Below are positions 7,735-14,392 of a stretch of DNA of 19,546 bases, piece by piece. The DNA is from DASPKS01 sp035628035. Lineage in GTDB: Bacteria > Bacteroidota > Rhodothermia > Rhodothermales > Rubricoccaceae. The DNA lies in contig DASPKS010000019.1 in NCBI GenBank assembly GCA_035628035.1, forward strand, positions 1 through 19,546, given 5' to 3'. Position 1 is the stretch's first letter. Each line of letters opens with the position of its first letter. A model generated the notes under the pieces. That model saw nothing but the letters and a program-made list of their open reading frames with translations. It was not told the origin of the DNA and made no database searches. The position numbers and the translations under genes are program-made.

Positions 7735-8238
7735 TCAGCTAGCAGAATCAGGGTCGGAGCGGAGCGCGCGGAGGGCCTCCCACCGGGGGTCGCCCGGCGC
7801 GTCCGCTTCGCCGTCGGGTCCGTAAATGGTTCGGAGCTCGGCGGCCTCGGCTTCAGGCGACACCCGGCGCATGGGGAGCGCGAGGACGAGCGTGTCGCGG
7901 ACCGGCTCGGTGAGGTCGACCTCGGTCGCGTCGTCCGGGAGCAGCTGCACGTCGGGGTCGTCGGCCATGCCGGGGTCGTACAGGTCGGGCGGCACGAAGA
8001 GGACGGCATGCTGGCCGGCTACCGGCTGGGCGTACGGCTTGAGCGTGCGGTCGCACTCGAGGGTCGCCGTGGCACGCGCCTCGAAGCTCGCGAGGATGCG
8101 GCGGCCGGCCACGTCGAGCCGGACCTCCACCTCGGCCTCGCCGAAGACGGCGGGGTCGAGGTCCAGCGCCTCCGCCGACGCGCGTAGCGTGCGGACGTGG
8201 AGCCCGTCGGGGAGCCCAGCGATGGGGAGGCGAAGCAT
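7735..8238 (-). CDS. yceD: YceD/DUF177 family protein (23S rRNA accumulation)
   Basis: 167 aa from the ATG at 8238. A longer open frame continues upstream, but it crosses the promoter at 8278-8307, so 8238 is the supported start. Family features are LPDGLHV near the N-terminus, a central LECDRTLKPY (one cysteine of the usual CxRC-type site; the second is replaced), alternating acidic strands, and the typical ending DPRWEAL. YceD proteins are linked to 23S rRNA and large-subunit accumulation, and they almost always sit before rpmF, as here. It is the first gene of the operon. Confidence 0.9.
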   Translation of the reverse strand: MLRLPIAGLPDGLHVRTLRASAEALDLDPAVFGEAEVEVRLDVAGRRILASFEARATATLECDRTLKPYAQPVAGQHAVLFVPPDLYDPGMADDPDVQLLPDDATEVDLTEPVRDTLVLALPMRRVSPEAEAAELRTIYGPDGEADAPGDPRWEALRALRSDPDSAS

Positions 8239-8277
8239 CCGGTTACAAGGAACAGCGCGACAGCCAACAGGGCGCGG

Positions 8278-8307
8278 AAGGTACGGTCCGCGCTCCGGGG
8301 CCGGCAA
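8278..8307 (-). promoter_or_regulatory. Promoter of the yceD-rpmF-plsX-fab operon
   Basis: On the minus strand TTGCCG (8302-8307) is followed after exactly 18 bases by TACCTT (8278-8283). This is the same architecture as the rplM and pyrH promoters in this window. Transcription should start near 8271, leaving about 33 leader bases before the yceD ATG. Confidence 0.55.
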
Positions 8308-8346
8308 GGACTCCACACGATGTTTGAAATTCACGGGCCCCCCGCC

Positions 8347-8375
8347 TTGATCCTCTGTGACCCGGTTGTTACCAT
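8347..8375 (+). promoter_or_regulatory. Possible rightward promoter inside the origin region
   Basis: TTGATC (8347-8352) is followed after 17 bases by TACCAT (8370-8375), four of six matches to each sigma-70 hexamer. A transcript starting near 8382 would reach the terminator-like hairpin at 8631-8676, giving about 295 nt, or would read through into dnaA. Chance matches of this quality are common. Confidence 0.25.
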
Positions 8376-8630
8376 CGTTGAGGGTCGGGCGGGACGGCCT
8401 CCCGAGCGGGACGGTGAGGCGAGGTCCAGGCGGCTCCGGTTTCCACCAGCACGCGCCGTGCACAACGTGTGGAAAGCCGGACGTGCGGTGGCGGCGCCTC
8501 GGCCTATTCCTGTTGTTTGAGGACGCTCGCGTCTCCGCCCCGCCAAGCGGGATGCGCGCGCCTGATCCCCCTAAGCAGTTCGTTCACAACGGTTCTCCTT
8601 TGTTACCCAGACAGTGGACAAGCCGTGGAT

Positions 8631-8676
8631 AACGCGCGTCGAGACCTGGCCGCCCCCGGTCTCGACGCGCGTTTTT
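8631..8676 (+). terminator. 16-bp perfect inverted repeat with T5 upstream of dnaA
   Basis: Arms 8631-8646 and 8658-8673 are perfectly complementary, with an 11-base loop, and T5 fills 8672-8676. In form this is a strong rightward intrinsic terminator, yet no plus-strand gene lies upstream. Its left arm shares its first two bases with the DnaA-box-like CGTGGATAA (8624-8632). It may end a short origin transcript, attenuate dnaA, or act as a DNA cruciform. Confidence 0.7.
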
Positions 8677-8760
8677 CACCGCCCCCGGGGCGGTGCCGTT
8701 GTGGACAACACGGTGGAGTCGGGCTCCGCCGCCCCCTGGGCCTGCGCGCTCGCCCCGCGC

Positions 8761-8789
8761 TTGTTGCCTACCCCCTCACCCCTTAGCGG
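8761..8789 (+). promoter_or_regulatory. Possible dnaA promoter
   Basis: TTGTTG (8761-8766) and TAGCGG (8784-8789) are separated by 17 bases, which would give a leader of about 24 bases before the dnaA ATG. The -10 half is poor, so this is only the best local candidate. Confidence 0.25.
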
Positions 8790-8819
8790 GCGTTGCCCCG
8801 CCTGCCGCGTTCCGTCCAC

Positions 8820-10382
8820 ATGAGTCCCTCGCCTGCTGCGGTGTGGAATGAGTGTCTCGCCATCATCCGAGACAACATCAGCCGCCAGAGCTTCCGGACC
8901 TGGTTCGAGCCCATCCGCCCGGTCTCCCTCGAAACGGAGGACGGCGCTACGAAGCTGACGGTCCAGCTCCCGAGCCGGTTCTACTACGAGTGGCTGGAGG
9001 AGCACTACTTCGCGCTCCTACGGAAGACGATCACGAAGGTGCTCGGCCCGGGCGGCCGGCTCTACTACGAGATCGTCATCGAGCGGAGCGAGCGCGAGGA
9101 CGCCGAGGGGACGTCGGTGCACGTGCCCGCACGGCCGGCGGAGAACGTGCCCCCGCCCCCAGGTGAGCCGCTCCCGACCGTCGAGGGACTGCCGACGATG
9201 CCGGCGGCGAAGCCGGAGCCCAAGCGGGCAACCTTCGATGAGGAGGGCGGAGCCCCCGAGCCCGTGCCGGCCGCACCCCCCGCGCCCGCCCGGGGAAGCC
9301 GACCCGTCGCCAGCCCCTTCGCCATCCCCGGCATCAAGAAGCCGGAGGTGGACCCCTGCCTCAACGCCGGCTACACGTTCGAGCGGTTCATTGAGGGGGA
9401 CTGCAACCGGTTCGCGCGGAGTGCCTCGTGGGCCATCGCGCAGCAGCCCGGTGCGACGGCGTTCAACCCGTTCCTCATCTATGGGGGTGTGGGCCTGGGG
9501 AAGACCCACCTCATCCAGGCCATCGGGAACTACGCGCGGGCGAACCGGAAGGTCGAGACCGTCCGCTACGTCTCCTCGGAGCAGTTCACCGGGGAGTTCG
9601 TCCAGTCCATCCAGAACAACCGCGTCTCGGAGTTCTCCCAGCTCTACCGGCAGATCGACCTGCTGATCGTCGACGACGTGCAGTTCTTCGGGGGGAAGGA
9701 GAAGACGCAGGAGGAGTTCTTCCACATCTTCAACGCCCTCTTCCAGGCCGGTAAGCAGATCGTCCTCTCGACGGACCGCCCGCCGAAGGACATCGAGGGC
9801 ATCGAGGCCCGGCTCCTGAGCCGGTTCACGCACGGGCTCACGGCCGACGTGCAGCCGCCCGAGCTGGAGACGCGCATCGCCATCCTCCGCCGCCGCGCCG
9901 AGGACGATGGGATCGTCGTCCGCGACGACGTCATCGAGTACATCGCGACCCACGTTACGAGCAACATCCGCGAGCTGGAGGGCTCGCTGATCCGGCTCCT
10001 CGCCCACGCCACGCTCCACGGCCGCGAGATCGACCTCGAGATGACGCGGGAGGTCCTCCGCGACCTCATCAAGGACGCCCGGCGGAGCCTGACGGTCGAG
10101 GAGATCACCCGCGTGGTGTGCGAGTTCCTCCAGATCCCCGAGGACCTCGTCCGCGCGCGGACGCGGAAGCGGGAGGTGGTGGAGGCGCGCCAGGTGGCGA
10201 TGTACTTCGCCAAGCAGCTCACGAAGCACTCTCTCAAGACGATCGGGCTCCACTTCGGCGGGCGCGACCACTCCACCGTGATCCACGCCGTGCAGTCGGT
10301 CGAGGACCAGATCGAGACCGACGGTCATTTCCGCGAGAAGATCGAGGAGATGAAGAAGAAGCTCGAGCTGTATTCGCGCTGA
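8820..10382 (+). CDS. dnaA: Chromosomal replication initiator protein DnaA
   Basis: 520 aa from the ATG at 8820. An in-frame ATG 27 bases upstream is possible but gives a non-conserved start, while VWNECLAIIRDNI near residue 8 is a standard domain I opening. Domain I spans about 1-90. Domain II, about 95-175, is a Pro/Ala/Glu-rich linker. AAA+ domain III has Walker A GGVGLGKTH (222-230), Walker B LLIVDD (281-286), sensor LSTDRPP (316-322) and an arginine-finger region RLLSRF (331-336). Domain IV (about 430-520) holds the helix-turn-helix with GLHFGGRDHSTVIHA (476-490), the DnaA-box-reading signature. It binds oriC, opens DNA and loads the helicase. DnaA-box-like sites upstream suggest autoregulation. 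Confidence 0.98.
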   Translation: MSPSPAAVWNECLAIIRDNISRQSFRTWFEPIRPVSLETEDGATKLTVQLPSRFYYEWLEEHYFALLRKTITKVLGPGGRLYYEIVIERSEREDAEGTSVHVPARPAENVPPPPGEPLPTVEGLPTMPAAKPEPKRATFDEEGGAPEPVPAAPPAPARGSRPVASPFAIPGIKKPEVDPCLNAGYTFERFIEGDCNRFARSASWAIAQQPGATAFNPFLIYGGVGLGKTHLIQAIGNYARANRKVETVRYVSSEQFTGEFVQSIQNNRVSEFSQLYRQIDLLIVDDVQFFGGKEKTQEEFFHIFNALFQAGKQIVLSTDRPPKDIEGIEARLLSRFTHGLTADVQPPELETRIAILRRRAEDDGIVVRDDVIEYIATHVTSNIRELEGSLIRLLAHATLHGREIDLEMTREVLRDLIKDARRSLTVEEITRVVCEFLQIPEDLVRARTRKREVVEARQVAMYFAKQLTKHSLKTIGLHFGGRDHSTVIHAVQSVEDQIETDGHFREKIEEMKKKLELYSR

Positions 10383-10401
10383 ACGGGCCCACCGGGGCGG
10401 A

Positions 10402-10430
10402 TTGACCTCCGCCCGGCGTTTGCCGATACT
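10402..10430 (+). promoter_or_regulatory. Promoter of dnaN
   Basis: TTGACC (10402-10407, five of six to the -35 consensus) is followed after 17 bases by GATACT (10425-10430, four of six to the -10). A start near 10437 gives an 18-base leader. The -35 lies in the loop of a small GGGCGG/CCGCCC hairpin just past the dnaA stop. Confidence 0.5.
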
Positions 10431-10454
10431 TAGGGCCCAAGTGCCCCCATCGCC

Positions 10455-11588
10455 ATGAAGTTCACCGTCTCCAGCGCCGACCTCCTCAAGGCGCTCACTA
10501 CCGTCGGCGGGGCCGTCCCCGGCAAGAGCACGCTGCCGATCCTGGAATGCGTCCTCTTCGAGCGGGACGGCGACGCCCTTCGCCTCTCCGCCACCGACCT
10601 CGAGATCTCCATCGTGCAGCGGCTCGCGGTGGCGTTCGAGTCGAACGGGACCGACGGGAAGGACCGCGTGGCCATCCCGGCGCGCCGCCTCCTCGACACC
10701 CTCCGTGCCCTCCCCGTCCTCCCCGTGACCGTCACCGCCGACGGCGAGTTCAACGTGGAGCTGACGACGGACCAGGGCCGCTACAAGATGGTCGGCTTCG
10801 ACGGGGGCGACTACCCGGCCCTCCCCCGTTTGGACGACGCCCGCGCGGTGGAGACCACCGGCGGCCTCGTCAAGCGCGCCATCGGGAAGACCGGCTTCGC
10901 CGTGAGCCGCGACGCGCTCCGCCCGGCTATGATGGGGGTGTACTTCCAGGTCCACCCCGAGCACACGCGCGTCGTCGCCACCGACGGGCACCGCCTCGTC
11001 AAACTCACGCTGCACAGCGTGAGGAGCGCGAGCCCGCTCGACTTCGTGGCGCCGGAGAAGGCGATCAGCCTGGCCGCCCGCGCCGCCACCGAGGCCGACG
11101 CCTGCGCCATCCGCGTGGGCGGGGGCTACGTCGAGTTCGACTTCGGCGACACGAAGGTGATCGGCCGGATGATCGACGAGGCGTACCCGAACTATGAGGC
11201 CGTCATCCCCGTCGAGAACGAGAAGCGGCTCGTCGTGAGCCGCGACGCGATGCTGGCTGCCGTCCGCCGCGTGGCGCTCTACTCGTCGAGCATGACACAC
11301 CAGATCCGCCTCGCGCTCCAACCCGACGCGCTGACGATCTCGGCCGAGGACATCGAGCGGGCCAGCGAGGCCCGCGAGCGCGTGCTCTGCGACTACAGCG
11401 CCGAGCCGATGGAGATCGGGTTCAACGCGAGCTACCTCACGGAGGTGCTCCAGAACGTGGACGCCGAGGACGTGGTGTTTGAGTTCGCCTCACCGAACCG
11501 GGCGGGCGTCGTCACGCCGGGCACACAGCAGGACGGCGAGGAGATCATGATGCTCATCATGCCGGTGATGCTGAACACGTACGCCTGA
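10455..11588 (+). CDS. dnaN: DNA polymerase III sliding clamp, beta subunit
   Basis: 377 aa, three repeated clamp domains as expected (about 1-125, 130-255 and 256-377). The protein forms the ring that tethers the replicative polymerase to DNA. Recognisable family phrases are KSTLPILE (24-31), LRLSATDLEI (42-51), a central VVATDGHRL (173-181), and the C-terminal LIMPVML (367-373). The usual clamp ends close to this last motif; here four more residues (NTYA) follow, next to the pocket that binds clamp-interacting peptides. It starts 73 bases after dnaA, with its own promoter and a terminator behind it. Confidence 0.98.
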   Translation: MKFTVSSADLLKALTTVGGAVPGKSTLPILECVLFERDGDALRLSATDLEISIVQRLAVAFESNGTDGKDRVAIPARRLLDTLRALPVLPVTVTADGEFNVELTTDQGRYKMVGFDGGDYPALPRLDDARAVETTGGLVKRAIGKTGFAVSRDALRPAMMGVYFQVHPEHTRVVATDGHRLVKLTLHSVRSASPLDFVAPEKAISLAARAATEADACAIRVGGGYVEFDFGDTKVIGRMIDEAYPNYEAVIPVENEKRLVVSRDAMLAAVRRVALYSSSMTHQIRLALQPDALTISAEDIERASEARERVLCDYSAEPMEIGFNASYLTEVLQNVDAEDVVFEFASPNRAGVVTPGTQQDGEEIMMLIMPVMLNTYA

Positions 11589-11607
11589 GCCGCCAGGTCC
11601 CCGCCCT

Positions 11608-11641
11608 GGGCCGCTAGCCTGACTGGGCTGGCGGCCCTTTT
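11608..11641 (+). terminator. Intrinsic terminator after dnaN
   Basis: Arms 11608-11619 and 11626-11637 pair over 12 positions including one G-U, with a 6-base loop, and TTTT follows at 11638-11641. It sits 20 bases after the dnaN stop and just before the next ATG. Confidence 0.85.
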
Positions 11642-11646
11642 CATAG

Positions 11647-12411
11647 ATGCCCCCCCCTCTTACCAAAGCGTTCGTCTTCGCCGCCGGGCTAGGTACGCGG
11701 CTGCGCCCCTACACGCTCCATACGCCCAAGCCGCTGCTGGAGGTCTTCGGGCGCCCCCTCCTCGAATACCTCCTCTGTTACCTCCGCGATGCGGGCATTC
11801 GGCACGTAACCGTCAACGCGGCGCATCTCGCCGAGCAGTTCGAGGCGCTCCCGGCGCGGGGCAGCGCGCTGGGGCTCGACGTGGTGCTCAGCCGCCAGCC
11901 CGCCCCCCTCGAGCACGGCGGCGACCTCGCCTACGCAACGGCCTTCTTCGAAGGGCTCGCCCCCGACGAGCGGTTCGTCGCGCTCAATGGAGACACGCTC
12001 TTCTGGCTCGATCCGGCGGCGCTCCACCGTGCTGCGCAGTCGGTGAGTCCAGAGGAACCCCTCCTGATCGTCACCCACACGTCAGCTACCAACCCGTTAC
12101 GCGTTCGGGGAGGCCGCCTCGTCGGCATCCGGGACCTCCCCTACTCCGACGAAGAGCCGGAGGGCGCGGCCGACGACTTCGGCCTCAAGGTTTTCCACGC
12201 GGGCGTCCGCCGCTTCCTCCCCATGCCGGGCGTGGCCATGAGCTTGCACGGGCGGGAGGGCCTCATCGGTCGCGTGATCGCCAGCGGCGCTACGGTACGC
12301 GTCCGCCCGGCGGAGGGGGCCGAGCGGGTAGAGATCGGGACGGTGGCGGACTACGAGGGGCGCGCGAGCAACGCCGCCCTCCGCGCGCTCACCGCGCGGC
12401 TCTGCGGCTAG
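11647..12411 (+). CDS. Nucleotidyltransferase (sugar-1-phosphate NTP transferase, MurU/GDP-mannose PPase-like)
   Basis: 254 aa, a single NTP_transferase domain without the C-terminal left-handed beta-helix of larger pyrophosphorylases. It has the nucleotide-binding signature AAGLGTRLRPYT (12-23) with Lys28 in PKPLL, and the metal-binding Asp116 in LNGDTLF. These enzymes attach a nucleoside monophosphate to a sugar phosphate. The size resembles MurU, used in cell-wall recycling, or HddC-type enzymes, but the substrate cannot be read from the sequence. The usual ETGGG-like stretch after the first 80 residues appears as EHGGDL (89-94). In many Bacteroidota a similar enzyme is fused or linked to an aminoglycoside phosphotransferase-type kinase; none is adjacent here. 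Its TAG stop overlaps the stop of the convergent gene. Confidence 0.85.
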   Translation: MPPPLTKAFVFAAGLGTRLRPYTLHTPKPLLEVFGRPLLEYLLCYLRDAGIRHVTVNAAHLAEQFEALPARGSALGLDVVLSRQPAPLEHGGDLAYATAFFEGLAPDERFVALNGDTLFWLDPAALHRAAQSVSPEEPLLIVTHTSATNPLRVRGGRLVGIRDLPYSDEEPEGAADDFGLKVFHAGVRRFLPMPGVAMSLHGREGLIGRVIASGATVRVRPAEGAERVEIGTVADYEGRASNAALRALTARLCG

Positions 12412-13355
12412 CGCCCCTGGTTCGCCTGGAGCCAGTCGAGGAGGCGGCGGGCGTCCGGCGCGCTCGGCCCCTGCTGGTCCACGACGGCCTGGAAGGCCGT
12501 CGCGGCCTCGGCATCGCGGCCTTGGTGGAGGCGGACCTTGCCGAGGGCGTAGCGGGCCTCCAGTACGAGCCACGCGGGCGCCTCCGGCGCCCGTGCGACG
12601 GCGGAGAGCCGTGCGGCCGCCGCATCGAGCGCGGCCGCATCGTAGTGCGGGAACAGCCCGAACGTGGAGCGGCGGCTGGCCTCGATCTGCTCGAGGGCGA
12701 GCGCGTACTGCTCCATCGGCGCGCTCTCGGAGGCGCCGCGCAGGTGGAACCCCCCGTAGGCGCCTGCGAGTTCGCCGAGCCCGGCAAGGCGGGCGCGCTC
12801 GGAGACGGAGAGCCCGCTCGTAAAGGCGAGACCGCCGTAGAACAGCCCGAGCGCGAAACAGGCCGCAACGGCGTAGCGCGTGAACGCGAGGAGCCGAAGG
12901 CGCGGCGCGGTGCGGGCCATCGCTGGCGCATCGGGCGCCCGCCGGGTGCTGGGTAGCGGAAGCTCGGCGAGCGACCGGCCCGAGAGGCGCTCGAAATGCG
13001 CGACGGGGTGCTCACTCCCTTGTAGGAGCCGGGCCAGGGTCTCTTCCATCGCGCGGACCTGCGCGGCGAGGTCGGGGTGTGCGCGGAGAGCGGCTTCTAC
13101 CCGTGCAGCACGGGGGCCCGCCTCGGGCGCAGCGCCGCCGGGGAAGTGGCGCATGACGACGTACTCGGCGAGCACCTCAGCGTCGGGAAGGTCCGCCGTA
13201 TGTGCGCGCGCCGCCACGAGGAGTCCATGAAGCGCCTTGGCCTCGGCGAGAAGCGCAGCCGCCCCCGGGTGCCCCAGCGCCCGGTGCTCGACATCGGCCT
13301 GCTCCTCGGGCGACAGGTCGCCGTAGCGCAGGATGCGGTCGTGGAGGTCGTTCAT
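12408..13355 (-). CDS. Single-pass membrane protein, putative degenerate anti-sigma factor with TPR-like tail
   Basis: 315 aa from the ATG at 13355; the open frame runs further upstream without family support. The N-terminal part (1-157) would be cytoplasmic. One hydrophobic segment spans about 160-180. Residues 185-315 would be outside the membrane and contain helix pairs with a tetratricopeptide feel (AWLVLEARYALGKVRLHQGR at 261-280). The N-terminus reads like an anti-sigma domain (YGDLSPEEQADVEHRALGHP at 11-30), but the zinc-ligand His and Cys residues are absent. A second helical unit near 80-112 looks like a loose copy. It lies 127 bases downstream of a sigma-factor gene on the same strand. 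That linkage and the layout are the basis for the anti-sigma call, which is inference. Confidence 0.65.
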   Translation of the reverse strand: MNDLHDRILRYGDLSPEEQADVEHRALGHPGAAALLAEAKALHGLLVAARAHTADLPDAEVLAEYVVMRHFPGGAAPEAGPRAARVEAALRAHPDLAAQVRAMEETLARLLQGSEHPVAHFERLSGRSLAELPLPSTRRAPDAPAMARTAPRLRLLAFTRYAVAACFALGLFYGGLAFTSGLSVSERARLAGLGELAGAYGGFHLRGASESAPMEQYALALEQIEASRRSTFGLFPHYDAAALDAAAARLSAVARAPEAPAWLVLEARYALGKVRLHQGRDAEAATAFQAVVDQQGPSAPDARRLLDWLQANQGR

Positions 13356-13482
13356 GGGAAAGGGCGGGAGGCCGGCGAGGATGGGGCAGAAAGCCCTTAC
13401 ACTGCCGCATACAGACACGGTGGGCGCGGCGGCGTAACACCCACCGGGCATTCTTCATAGAGCCGCAGGCGCGGGCTCCCCG

Positions 13483-14145
13483 CTAGGGCGGCACGAAGTC
13501 CTCCTCGTCGGTCTCTCCGAGCTCTGCCCAGAGCTGCCGCAGGCCCGCGTCCTCGCGCAGGCGCTGCAGGGCCCGGGCCGCATACACGCGAGCGGTAGGG
13601 CAGGAGAGCCCCGTGGCAGCGCTGACCTCTTCGTAGCTCCGCCCCTCTAGGAGCCGGAGTCGAGCGACGTCGCGAAGGGTGGGCGACAGGCTCGATATCG
13701 CCCGCTGGAGGGCCTCGATGACGATCTGGCGGTCGATCTCGTCGCTGCCGGAGGGTGTGGGGTCGGGTACCCCTTCCTCCTTGAGGCGGCCGTGGGTCCG
13801 GTGGCGGCGGAGGAAGTTGAGGAGGGTGTTCCGGCAGATCACGCTCGCCCAGTGGTTGAACCGCTCGGGCTGTCGGACCTCATCGAGGTGTTTGCACAGC
13901 CGGTCGTAGGCCTTGGAGATCACGGCTTCGAGCTCCGGTGCGTCGCCTATCCCCTCGCGCACGAACTTGACCGTGAAGTACCGGCGGTAGTAGCAGTACG
14001 CCCAGAGTTGGATCGTCGCGAGGTCCCCGTCCCCCTTCGTGGCGCGCCAGCGCATGAAGAGCGCGTTGACGGCGCCGGTGTCGTCCAGCGGGAACGGGAG
14101 CCGGGCGACGAGCGGGGCCAGGTGCTCTAGGAGCGGGGTGGCCAT
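13483..14145 (-). CDS. ECF-like RNA polymerase sigma factor
   Basis: 220 aa from the ATG at 14145. Region 2 (about 42-118) contains a helix with FNHWASVICRNTLLNFLRRH (96-115), which fits the -10 recognition segment. Region 4 (about 150-198) has SLSPTLRDVARLRLLEGRS followed by the helix-turn-helix YEEVSAATGLSCPTARVYAA (171-190). Regions 1 and 3 are absent, as in ECF sigma factors. An N-terminal extension of about 40 residues and an acidic C-terminal tail (ETDEEDF) are unusual. It would redirect RNA polymerase to a stress or envelope regulon, controlled by the membrane protein encoded just downstream. A longer reading frame upstream crosses the rplM promoter and is not supported. Confidence 0.88.
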   Translation of the reverse strand: MATPLLEHLAPLVARLPFPLDDTGAVNALFMRWRATKGDGDLATIQLWAYCYYRRYFTVKFVREGIGDAPELEAVISKAYDRLCKHLDEVRQPERFNHWASVICRNTLLNFLRRHRTHGRLKEEGVPDPTPSGSDEIDRQIVIEALQRAISSLSPTLRDVARLRLLEGRSYEEVSAATGLSCPTARVYAARALQRLREDAGLRQLWAELGETDEEDFVPP

Positions 14146-14285
14146 GCGGGGAGAGGGGGACGTGCACCAAGATAGGTCGCTACTTCTGTTTATATAACGC
14201 GGCCAAGCCTGGGGGACCGCCGTTGCAACGCCGGCTAAGAATCGTTGAACCGCCCCTCCGGCAGGACTTCGGGCCTCCGGCTTCG

Positions 14286-14318
14286 TTGACTTGCGCATGA
14301 CCGGGGCCGTAGCTTTTG
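14286..14318 (+). promoter_or_regulatory. Promoter of the rplM operon
   Basis: TTGACT (14286-14291) is followed after 18 bases by TAGCTTTTG (14310-14318), near the Bacteroidota -7 box TAnnTTTG. The pyrH promoter has the same spacing and core. A start near 14322 gives a leader of about 70 bases that contains the two hairpins described next. Confidence 0.65.
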
Positions 14319-14329
14319 AGGCTCCGGGA

Positions 14330-14370
14330 ACCCCCTGCGAGGCCGCTTGCGGGGGTCGCCCGCTTTTTTT
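14330..14370 (+). promoter_or_regulatory. Candidate transcription attenuator in the rplM leader
   Basis: Two overlapping, mutually exclusive hairpins are visible. The first pairs ACCCCC (14330-14335) with GGGGGT (14351-14356) and GCGAG (14337-14341) with CTTGC (14346-14350), with one bulged T. The second pairs GCGGG (14349-14353) with CCCGC (14359-14363) and runs directly into T7 (14364-14370), an intrinsic terminator. Because both need 14349-14353, forming the first prevents the second. This is the layout of ribosomal-protein leader attenuators; whether L13 or something else is the signal is unknown. Confidence 0.6.
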
Positions 14371-14392
14371 GTCCGCCTGCGATCCGCACCCC

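Larger units (their letters stand above)
8239..8819. other. Probable oriC region between divergent yceD and dnaA
   Basis: These 581 bases have no credible gene. Three 9-mers resemble DnaA boxes (consensus TTATCCACA), all in the same orientation: TTGTCCACT (8613-8621), TTATCCACG (8624-8632) and TTGTCCACA (8700-8708), written on the minus strand. The first two are 11 bases apart, about one helical turn. A weaker plus-strand match, CCGTCCACA, abuts the dnaA start (8812-8820). Two hairpins (8631-8673 and 8677-8695) lie between the boxes. Bases 8576-8610 are less GC-rich than the surroundings. Gene orientation diverges here, which supports an origin. I do not see a long AT-rich unwinding element, and the boxes are few, so the exact origin remains a prediction. 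Confidence 0.6.

Noticed and set aside
8366..8607. Repeated TTGTTACC (8366-8373 and 8600-8607) as possible origin iterons
   Set aside because: Only two copies with no regular spacing; chance is a sufficient explanation.
8331..8632. Small open frames in the yceD-dnaA gap on both strands
   Set aside because: They are Arg/Pro-rich, unsupported by any motif, and overlap the promoter or origin elements.
9018..11321. Minus-strand open frame of 767 codons opposite dnaA and dnaN
   Set aside because: Low-complexity His/Leu/Glu/Arg content with no motif. dnaA and dnaN are certain on the other strand.
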